Assembly (NCBI GenBank): GCA_026545765.1 | Contig: CM048839.1 | Location: forward strand, 434,001-498,000 | Reading direction: 5' to 3' | DNA length: 64,000 nucleotides | Source: Plantago major | Lineage: Eukaryota; Streptophyta; Magnoliopsida; Lamiales; Plantaginaceae | Part shown: piece after piece, positions 56,108-64,000 of the stretch | How positions within the stretch are numbered: the stretch's first letter is position 1 | Layout: each line of letters opens with the position of its first letter | Translations under genes and position numbers: made by a program | The notes under the pieces: model-generated | The model's database searches: none | Seen by the model: the letters and a program-made list of their open reading frames with translations, nothing else | Told to the model about the DNA's origin: nothing

Positions 56108-57280
56108 TATCTTAGGTTGGTTACCTAAGATTAAGCTTTTAAATGGGTAGGGTTCTACCCTACCCGGCCCAAACCCGTACACATATAATGGTGTTCGGGT
56201 CCGGGTTGGGTATATACCCGGACCCGTCACATACCCGGTAATGAGGACCCGAACCCGCTTCAAACCCGACCCGACCCGACAAGAAAAACTTGAGAAAAAT
56301 CAAGCCTGACTCAAAATTTATATAATAAATGGTGTACAGTAACACAACATTTATTCAATTGAAACTAGATCAAACTAGATTATGTGGGAAATGATGTAAC
56401 ACTTGTTAAAAAAATTATTCCTTCTGGCAGCATCCTTTTGAAATATACTGTATGCCTTTGTAATGTTGGTAGAAAAAGGTCTTCTGTATAATGCTTCAAC
56501 AGCATGGCTTTTAATTTTTTCATTTTGACGGCATGCCTTATTATATCAAACTAACATGATAACCCACTAAATGATATGAACACGAAATAGAATACACAAA
56601 ACTTGATATGAAAAAGTGTACTTCATCATTTTGGTGATGCAAATGGCAAACCAACCTCTCATCTATTTAAGCAAAGGGCCTTTACTAGTATTTAACTTTT
56701 GTGTGTACTCATAAGAGGTAGCTAGGCATGAACATGAACTGATCAGGTTGGCTCTAAACTCATTCAATTTATACTACTTATAGTTTCTTTGAGGCAATTT
56801 ATCGAGCAGTTGGTGTGTTTAACAACTCATTCAAAAAGAAAAACCGAGCAATCTCAATCACAATCCAACATTCTTAATGATACATAGATACTGCAAAAAC
56901 TTCTTAACCAAAAACCCAACAATCATAAGAGGCAAAGTGAGATTTTTCCCATCTAAGACAAGAAAAAAAAAACCATTTACCTAAATTTGATATTCAATTT
57001 GTGGCGAAGTCAGAAGTTATTGGAGAAGGAAGATCTGAAGCCAAAGTCGAGCAGAATTCAGAACACGAAACAGAGATGATTGTTGCAAAAGAAAATTTAA
57101 CGGAAGAAGAATTAAAGGCGACTAGCAAAATCTACAATTTAACGGGTGGGTGGGCGGGTTTACCGTTAGTAATTAACGGGTTGGGTACGGGTACCGGTAG
57201 AGAACCCAATAAAACTGTCAGGTTCATAACGGGTTCGGGTCGGGTACAACCCAACCCGTTTAAAAGCTTACCTTAAGATA
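56108..57280. mobile_element. Candidate hAT-like element with ACCCG/CGGGT subterminal arrays, ~1.2 kb
   Basis: The left part has AAGCTTTTAAATGGG followed by dense CGGGT and ACCCG repeats (56150-56280). The right part mirrors it (57140-57275), ending in CCCGTTTAAAAGCTT then TTAAGATA against TATCTTA on the left. The arrays are inverted relative to each other, as in hAT-type elements with subterminal transposase sites. The interior is AT-rich without a transposase. The target duplication is unclear, so ends and superfamily are provisional. Confidence 0.55.
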
Positions 57281-57598
57281 TATGTATACCTATTGTTTGC
57301 TCTCTTGGCCAACACAAAAGAAAAGTTATATTTTGTTTCTTCAATCAGGATCGGCCTAGAGATTTAAGGGGTCCTGTACAAAAATTGGGTTGGGTACGGG
57401 TACGGGTAGAGAACCCGATAAAACTATCGGGTTCATAACGGGTTCGGGTCGGGTACAACCCAACCCGTTTAAAAGCTTACCTTAAGATATATGTATACCT
57501 ATTGTTTGCTCTCTTGGCCAACACAAAAGAAAAGTTATATTTTGTATCTTCAATCAGGGCTGGCCTAGAGATTTAAGGGGCCCTGTGCAAAAATTTCA
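57181..57598. repeat. 209-bp tandem duplication across an element-MITE junction
   Basis: Two direct copies, 57181-57389 and 57390-57598, are almost identical. Each contains the right arm of the CGGGT-rich element, its flank, and about 40 bases of the 5' end of the hAT MITE (from CAGGATCGGCC at 57346 and CAGGGCTGGCC at 57555). Only the second copy continues into a whole MITE. Confidence 0.92.
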
Positions 57599-57905
57599 AT
57601 TTGAGCCCCTCAATAATAAAAAATATTGATTATAATAGAAGGAAAAATATTGATGATATGAAAAATAAAAAAAATTTACACCATCATGAATTGAACACGA
57701 GACCTTTTGTAAGTTAGATATCAATTTTACCACTTTGAGAAAGAGATTGAATTGAACATGAGACTTTTTGTAAGTTAAATATCAACTTTACCACTTGGAG
57801 AACATGGAAACAAATTTATATATAACCTCAAATTTAAAATTGAACCCCTCAAAAATAGGGGGCCCTGAGCGAGCGGGCTGCCCGCGCATGCTCTGGCCGG
57901 GCCTG
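57555..57905. mobile_element. hAT-superfamily MITE, ~351 bp
   Basis: The ends CAGGGCTGGCC and GGCCGGGCCTG are imperfect inverted repeats. Inverted similarity continues inward (GGGGCCCTG, GAGCCCCTC against GAACCCCTC and GGGGGCCCTGAGC). The flanks TCTTCAAT (57547-57554) and TATTCAAT (57906-57913) differ at one base, fitting an 8-bp hAT target duplication. The interior has a ~60-bp direct duplication (ATTGAACACGAGACCTTTTG / ATTGAACATGAGACTTTTTG phrases). Confidence 0.85.
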
Positions 57906-57913
57906 TATTCAAT

Positions 57914-58884
57914 TAGGCATCTATAGGTGTTATAGCTTACAAAACTGAATTTGTTCCAAGTACTCATTTGCTACCTGCAAATTATTCCAACATTTCTAGG
58001 TATAGCAAGCATCTTCCATTTGTCAGTATCTTACAAAGCAAGGAATAAGAAAACTCAGGTCTGATTTCAAAGTTGGTACAACAAAAAATCTTAAATATCA
58101 GTCATTGAAAAAGCTGTTTGAACCGATCAACTTAAAATATTGTTCTACTTGTGGATTCTCACAACAAGTTTTAAGTTGAAATCACCGTTGAGAATCTTGT
58201 AAGAAAATGATCTTTGGCATAACAGAAGAAACAGAACAAATTAAACTATACTTGTTTCTTTGTTAGTTTGTTTATTCCAAGTAACTTTAATTTGATGTGA
58301 ACAAGGATAGATAACAAAACTATCATTATAACCAAGAGAAATGGATGATATTCTATCTTGTTTCATCTACTTCTTGTCTCGACCAGCACTATTCCTTCAA
58401 TCAGATTCCATACTTACTATGACTGGACTAAGTATGACATACTTGTTCTAGTCATTAGAGTCTACAGAGCATTTCTCGTGTTAGAAAAACAGAATAGAAA
58501 CTTCTAATAAGAATCTTGGTTTTGACACAAGACTTTGACAAGGGATAGCAGAATAGTTCAAAACTGTCTTATAGGCCAAGAGGGTTGCTTTTCCTCTTGT
58601 CAATCTGTCCAGAAGAACACTAATTCGATTAGCTACTTCTGTAAAACGCTGTAACATTGTGTTTCCTTCCCATTAATCTTTCATTTTCTTGAATTTTAAC
58701 ATAAGAGACTCAAATTATATAGCAGAATGTCGAAAAATTAACGAAGAATTAATTCATGCAAGAATATTATGATGGACAAGTATCTAAATTTAAGCATGCA
58801 TGGCTGATTTATTGACTGTATAATCACATTTATATTACAGCTTACAAGCAACCAAAATAAAAACCAAAAAGTTTTGAGTCATGA
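57914..58884. other. GRAS gene downstream region
   Basis: No gene or element is recognised. The right end holds the presumed 3' untranslated region of the GRAS gene, transcribed leftward. Confidence 0.4.
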
Positions 58885-60270
58885 TCATTTTACACAAAAC
58901 CAAGAAGAGGCAGTAATCAGAAACCTGTCTTGCCATCCTAAGGAAATAGCTTTCCCTTCATCTCTTTCAAGCACTCTGAAGCCACTGCTTTCTCCATCTA
59001 ACTGCACAGGACTATAATGGCTTCTTATTTTCAGCAGCAGTTTTGCTTGCATTATTGATTTCGAACTCTGTTCGATCCCCATGAAACCATGATTCTCCAT
59101 TCTCCCTCTCCACGTCTCCATCTTCTCGAATCTCGGACACTTCTCATGTTCCCTATCATGGTTTATCACAGACTTGATCTCTTTTCCCAAGTAATGCCTC
59201 TCAATATTTAACCTCTCTGCACTGTCAAGAGGTAAGCAGTCATCTAGTGAATCGAATATCGCTGCGAAATAATGCAATGACTCCATGAACCTTGACAGGA
59301 AGTTGTGTGTGGTTCTGCTTCCTTCTTGCTCCACCAAGACGACGACTGAGGGACTTAGTGAGTATACGAAGTTTAGAGTATCCGATATCTTGGCGAAACT
59401 GTTTAGTGAGTTTAGATGAAGTACCACATTGACAGCAAGTGTCTCATTCTTCTTTCTCCTTGGCCTTGCAAGCTTGGATCCTCTGACTAATCCGTGGAAC
59501 TCGAATACTAAATTACGAAAGCCTTTCGCGAAGCTCACTAGCCTTGATTCAGTTTCTTGAAGCTGCTCCAAACTTTTGCCATACCCCGTGATCTTTAAAT
59601 TTATACGGTTGTTAGACGTTGCATTTTCTGATAAAGATTGCATGAGAGAAGGCCACTGGAACCCATAAGAGACGTCGAAATCAACAACATGCAACGCCCT
59701 ACCATTCGTACTTTCCTCTCTCTCAAATGCTTCAAGAATCGCTTGGTTCGCAGTGAAATGAGCGAACTGGTAAAAAGGCGAGACCTTGTAGAGTTCTGTG
59801 AACGCAAAGAACTCTTCATCAGGAGTTGGTGCCTTCATTATCATGTCATAGAACGGAGACTTTCGCGTCAAAAGCCTTGCTAATAGTCCGTCTGCAAAAT
59901 AAGCAGCAACCCTTTGGACAGAATCACCTGTCAAGGACACATTCTGGTACAACTCACACAGATTCTCCGCCGACATGGCGATACTCTTTTCGTTCACTGA
60001 AGTCGCAGCTATGAGAAGCAAATGGATCAATTGTAGCCCTTTCCCATCCTCATGAGATAAATCATCTGACCTCTTGTGATCAAGCTTTAGCATTTGTTCC
60101 CTCATCTGTAGCAAGGCGAATATCTTACCCTCCTCAGAGACTTGATCACTCGAATCCGAGTTCTCTGGAGTCATCTCTTTTCTTTTCCTGTTTCTCATTC
60201 TATCGAAATTCGAATGAGTAACAATGGCAAGGCTAAGGCTTAGGAACTCCTCATCCTCCATTATTTCCAT
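58885..60270 (-). CDS. GRAS-family transcriptional regulator (NSP2/RAD1-like), intronless, 461 aa
   Basis: The GRAS domain covers most of the protein. LHRI begins GKGLQLIHLLLIAATSVNEK, VHIID reads ALHVVDFDVSYGFQWPSLMQ, LHRII holds INLKITGYGKSLEQLQETE, PFYRE lies near VNVVLHLNSL to VVVLVEQEGSRT and FLSRFMESLHYFAAIFDSLD, and SAW ends ISLGWQDRFLITASSW. Residues 10-14 (LSLSL) form an EAR-type repression motif, followed by a basic RMRNRKRKE stretch that could act in nuclear import. The VDFDVSYGFQWPSL wording and ~460-aa length make me place it near NSP2 and RAD1, regulators of root symbiosis, but this subfamily call is from memory. The intronless structure is normal for GRAS genes. It looks intact. 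Confidence 0.93.
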   Translation of the reverse strand: MEIMEDEEFLSLSLAIVTHSNFDRMRNRKRKEMTPENSDSSDQVSEEGKIFALLQMREQMLKLDHKRSDDLSHEDGKGLQLIHLLLIAATSVNEKSIAMSAENLCELYQNVSLTGDSVQRVAAYFADGLLARLLTRKSPFYDMIMKAPTPDEEFFAFTELYKVSPFYQFAHFTANQAILEAFEREESTNGRALHVVDFDVSYGFQWPSLMQSLSENATSNNRINLKITGYGKSLEQLQETESRLVSFAKGFRNLVFEFHGLVRGSKLARPRRKKNETLAVNVVLHLNSLNSFAKISDTLNFVYSLSPSVVVLVEQEGSRTTHNFLSRFMESLHYFAAIFDSLDDCLPLDSAERLNIERHYLGKEIKSVINHDREHEKCPRFEKMETWRGRMENHGFMGIEQSSKSIMQAKLLLKIRSHYSPVQLDGESSGFRVLERDEGKAISLGWQDRFLITASSWFCVK

Positions 60271-61053
60271 AATGAAATTACAAGGAAGAAGAGAGAACTT
60301 GAGTCGAAAAGAGAGGCGTTAAAGTGTGTTTAAAGTGTTAAAGTGTCAGATCAATAACACAATGAGAGTGAAGGTAGGTATTTAAAGGACAGAGAAGGAA
60401 TCGAATAAGTGAACGAACTACACGAGGCCTAAGGCGTAAGATAGTTACAAGAGAATAATGGAACAATATGATGGAGTTCTTCGAATTCACAAAGGCATCT
60501 ACGAGGCTTAAAAATGAGTGTTCAAAGGTGTGGAATTGAGGAAGGAAGAACGTTGTTTGGAATATATGGGCAGTTCGGAGAAGTCAAGAGTGAAGAAAAG
60601 CCATATACTGTGGACAAAAATACAGCAAGGCTGAGAAGTATCTTGGCCTACCGTCCTTAAGACAGACTTGTCGTGTAACATAAACAGTTATAATGTTCAA
60701 GTTCTAGATTCTTTATTTCTTCTCTTCTGACCAATAGAAGCCTGTTTCATTGACTTTTTACAGTTAAAGAATTGTCAAAAACAGAACAAAAGCTGTTGGA
60801 AAGTTCCATTGCCTTTGATTCTTGAGGCCAAACAACACTGGTTTCCATACTTTCATGCAGTAAACGCGTGAAAATGGACAACTATTTCATATATTCAATT
60901 AAGCTTTCTTGCAATGTTAATTCATATACTAATGGTATTGTTAAGAGGATTAATGGTTGTTAATTCATTGGTTTCTGACATTGTAAAATTTGTAAGACAC
61001 TACTGTTCATATCTTATCTAACAGGATTTGTAGCCGTCTTGAAAGGGCCAAAC
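60271..61053. other. GRAS gene promoter and leader
   Basis: On the minus strand CTTTAAATACC near 60378-60388, about 110 bases before the ATG, is a possible TATA-type element. No gene or repeat otherwise. There is a short repeat of GTGTTTAAAGTGTTAAAGTG at 60326-60345. Confidence 0.4.
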
Positions 61054-61062
61054 TTCAGAGGT

Positions 61063-61239
61063 ACGACCGTTGTTGCTAGCTCGAGTTGTAATGGGTTTGA
61101 GTTCACTTAATCAAGGTATCGAGTTCAAACTTTGTGGATGTAAAAACCGTCGTTGGAGAGCCGCCCCATAAAAAAAGAACCGACAGTGCTCGGCTGAATT
61201 AGTTGTACGTAACGGATACCAGTAAGACATCGAAAAAAA
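61063..61239 (+). mobile_element. tRNA-derived SINE, 177 bp, with 9-bp target duplication
   Basis: TTCAGAGGT occurs immediately before (61054-61062) and after (61240-61248) the element. The head has an A-box-like TAGCTCGAGTTG (61067-61078) and, about 35 bases later, a B-box-like GAGTTCAAACT, the RNA polymerase III promoter layout of tRNA-related SINEs. The tail ends CGAAAAAAA. No coding capacity. The family name is not known to me. Confidence 0.8.
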
Positions 61240-61612
61240 TTCAGAGGTGAATAATTGTTTTTCGGAAATAATATAGTTGTAACATAATATAAAGTAAATA
61301 TAAAGTGTAAGTGAAATAAATGTAATGGTGTGAAATGCAATTGGACTTGTAAAAGGATTGATCTTTTCTCTTTGGAAATACATACATTAAAACTACAAAG
61401 TGAAACGTATCTGATCTGAAACAATTATAGACTTTATAGTGTGAGAAGTTCCCATGTGAACACAGAGTGAGGACGCACGGAAAAATATATGTGGTTGTTT
61501 ATAAGATGAACATATCACCAAGCGAACCATTCAGGAGTAATCACGTTCCTCTAAAGGATCGGACTCGGCCACCAACGTGAGTTAAAAGGACAGTGCATAT
61601 ATCTCCAGTATG

Positions 61613-62904
61613 CACTACAAAAAAAAACCGCCATATAGCGACGGATAAATCCATTGCTATATAGGTGCCGATCCGTCGTTAAGCCGTCGTCAGTTTCTTC
61701 GTCACAATGATCCTAACGACGGATAATCTATCCGTCGATAAATAACGACGAATTTAGTGACGGATAGAATGTTGACTTTTTAGAGACGGATATAATAAGC
61801 CGATTTTCTCTTCTTTTTTTTTAAAAATCCAAATTCTGGTGATTTTTAGCGACGGATAACTATCTGTCGCTAAATAGGTGGTTTTTTGTTTTTTTATTTT
61901 TTTTTTATTAATCTGCAGACGAATCGACAAATCGACGATTTGGGGACGAATTGGATAAATCGATGATGATACAATTAATCGACAATTTTATACGGATATA
62001 CAATAAATCAACAATTTTATACAATATTCAATACGGATATACAATATTCAATACGTACTTACATGAATCTACAATTTCATCCAATAATACAAAGAAATTA
62101 TACAAAATTAATAAGAAAAAACGAAAAAAATATAGAAAATATACAAAAAAAAACCGGACGAGATCTTGGTGGATCTTCACTGATCTTGGTGATCTTCACG
62201 AACTTGAACGGATCTTGGTGGATCTTGACGAATCGGACGAGATCTTGATAAATCGGACGAATCGGAGTAAGGAAATGGTGGTGGTGGCAGTGGTGGGAGG
62301 AAGGAGATGGTGGTGGTGGCGTGGTGGTGCGGAGGTGGTGGAGTTGGGTGGTGGCAGTGGAGATGGTGCTGGTGGCGTGGTGGAGTTGGGTGGTGGCAGT
62401 GGTGATGGTGGAGGTGGCAGAAGGGATGTGGTGGTGGAGCTAGGGTGGCGTGGTGGCAATGGTGGTGGTGGCTGTGGCGTTGTGGTGGTGGTGGTGGTGG
62501 TGGAAGAAGATGGAAGAAGAGATGGTGAAGGGAGATGGAAGAAGAGTGGTGGAATGGTGGATATATTAGGGGTTTCTAGGGTTTTAGCACGACGGATAGA
62601 ATTATCCGTCGCTAGTTTTTTTATTTTTTTATTTTTAATTAAATTTTTAACAACGGATAGCCTATCCGTCGTTAAAATACTATTTTTGTTTTTTTAAAAT
62701 TCAAAAGTCAACAAACACTATATTTAGAGACAGATAGAAGTATCCGTCTCTAAATAGCGATGGATAAATACGTCGCTATTTAGCGACGGATACAACGACG
62801 AATTTCGCTCTGTCCGTCGCTAAAGTTGACCGATTGGTCGATAAATAACGACGGATTCTATCCGTCGCCCCTTTCCGTCGCTATTTAGCAGATTTCTTGT
62901 AGTG
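61613..62904. mobile_element. Small non-autonomous CACTA element, 1292 bp
   Basis: It begins CACTACAAAAAAA and ends TTTCTTGTAGTG, flanked by ATG (61610-61612 and 62905-62907). Both ends carry arrays of TAGCGACGGATA and TATCCGTCGCTA like those of the large CACTA element at 3700-8586, so the same proteins could mobilise both. The interior has short GAATCGAC and GATCTTGGTGGATCTT repeats and a purine-rich GGTGGT tract. No transposase is encoded. Confidence 0.95.
62270..62560. repeat. (GGT)n-rich low-complexity tract in the small CACTA element
   Basis: About 290 bases of GGTGGTGG and GGAGATGGTG units contain almost no C on the plus strand. An open frame through it (61951-62697) would give a Gly/Val-rich chain with no family features, so I treat it as repeat and not a gene. 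Confidence 0.9.
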
Positions 62905-62907
62905 ATG

Positions 62908-64000
62908 GGTCATATATTATAAGGTTGATTAGGTTATAATGATAAAAGTAAGTGTAAAATTTAAATCAATTATTTTAAATCCACATCAAAATATCAAACT
63001 TAGTTCTTTTAGTACACTAAAAAATATACAAACCAATAAACATAATCAAGGCCAATGAAATTGATCACAATTCAACATTTTCCATTAATTAAGTCAGCAG
63101 GTAAAAAGATAGTACCAGAAAAGGAATCCAAAGAATTTTCCTATATTGGCATAACATAATCTGTCATGATTCATGATTCATTGTTAACTTGCAATTTGTG
63201 GCACAACAGGCCAATTGATCCCTTTACAATTTCTGTCCTTTCTAACCTTCTTTTTCCCGGTTATATATATTCGCCCACAAACCAATACATATATGTCCTG
63301 AGTTCTTATAGATTTATTTTTGTAATAAAAGGTGTAGTTGTTCATATGAGTGGCAAAATTAATACTTGTTTTCTTTCTCCCTTTCATTTTTGTTCTTGTT
63401 GGACTTAAAAGTTTAAAGTTATATTTTAAATAATTCATAAATATAAACTTTTGCAAGAAATTTAACTATGCTTATGTGTTTAGCTTAAATAGTGTGTATT
63501 TAATATACTAATGTTATCCCTGCACAAATTAGCTACATCTGTAAACATGTTTATTGGTAAACTATAAACATGACATGTTGAACTATTTACATGCCATGTT
63601 GAACTATTAACATGCCATGTTGTAGATTAAACATGTTATATTGATCCGATCTGGACTCTCATAAAATCCATCCTAACCCGAGAATGAGTTGTTGAGTAGC
63701 CCCAGCCGAACCATCTAATAAAGAATTGTACATCGGGCTAAGTGGATGAAGCGTTACACATTTTATTTCTCATGCCCTAATTAAATTTGTAAATGTTGGA
63801 CTTACAAAACTACTAAGAAACCTATGCAAGTCCTGGTTTTCATAAAGAAAACATTCTTGTCACCATCAGACAAAAACTATCTTAATCCCAATTGTATATC
63901 TTTATACTATATTAGCATCGTTATTAAATGAAAATTAGGGAATCATCAAGCGGCATCACCTTAACCTATTATAATGCCATGCAATGGCAAAATGCATAGT
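62908..64000. other. AT-rich end of window with short ACATG repeats
   Basis: At 63567-63625 a ~22-bp unit (ACATGCCATGTTGAACTATT) occurs about three times in tandem with small changes; each unit is itself partly palindromic (CATG...CATG). No gene is supported to the end of the window. Confidence 0.5.

Noticed and set aside
61951-62697. 248-codon open frame in the small CACTA element
   Set aside because: It runs through GGT repeats and terminal transposon sequence, gives a Gly/Val-rich chain with no family pattern, and its ends coincide with no gene signal.

Overview
This is nuclear DNA of a flowering plant. Genes carry GT-AG introns. Families that are plant-specific or typical of plants are present: a GRAS regulator, a GPI-anchored lipid-transfer protein, S-protein homologs, ankyrin-PGG membrane proteins, a PS1-type FHA-PIN protein and a SWIM protein derived from a MULE transposase. 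The intergenic DNA is AT-rich and full of MITEs. The gene set fits a eudicot, possibly an asterid, but I cannot name the species. I see no prokaryotic, organellar or viral genome and no CRISPR array.

Layout. 1-3.7 kb holds degenerate AT-rich repeats. 3.7-8.6 kb is a whole but decayed CACTA transposon with a 3-bp target duplication. 9.7-21 kb carries two tandem ankyrin-PGG genes on the minus strand. The first is a pseudogene with a Harbinger element in one exon and a hAT MITE in another. The second looks intact: six exons, all phases agreeing, 730 aa, with a first exon resembling the gag polypeptide of Copia retrotransposons. 22-25.8 kb is PS1 (six exons, 822 aa). 28.3-28.9 kb is a Maf-like nucleotide pyrophosphatase. 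29.4-38 kb has a MULE-type element, two broken F-box paralogs and a Copia fossil. 38.9-42.5 kb is a domesticated MULE/SWIM gene (five exons, 880 aa). 45.1-46.7 kb is RPB10, the 71-aa subunit shared by the nuclear RNA polymerases, in four short exons. 48.1-49 kb is a GPI-anchored lipid-transfer protein. 49.7-51.1 kb holds two tandem S-protein homologs. 51.7-54.2 kb is TMEM18. 56.1-57.9 kb is a nest of hAT-like elements. 58.9-60.3 kb is an intronless GRAS gene. 61.06-61.24 kb is a SINE, and 61.6-62.9 kb is a second, small CACTA element whose terminal repeats match the first.

The host genes are independent plant genes and not a pathway cluster; only the ankyrin, F-box and S-protein genes form local duplicate pairs. 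The points most worth following are: (i) the gag-like exon spliced in frame onto an ankyrin-PGG protein, in both paralogs; (ii) two unrelated hAT MITEs whose 5' end, with flanking DNA, is duplicated in tandem; (iii) FTP-x-KEN repeats in PS1; (iv) tiny T-tract insertions with perfect 13-15 bp target duplications; and (v) the CACTA pair with shared subterminal repeats.

Exon boundaries were chosen by eye from splice signals, phase and family resemblance. No database search was run.
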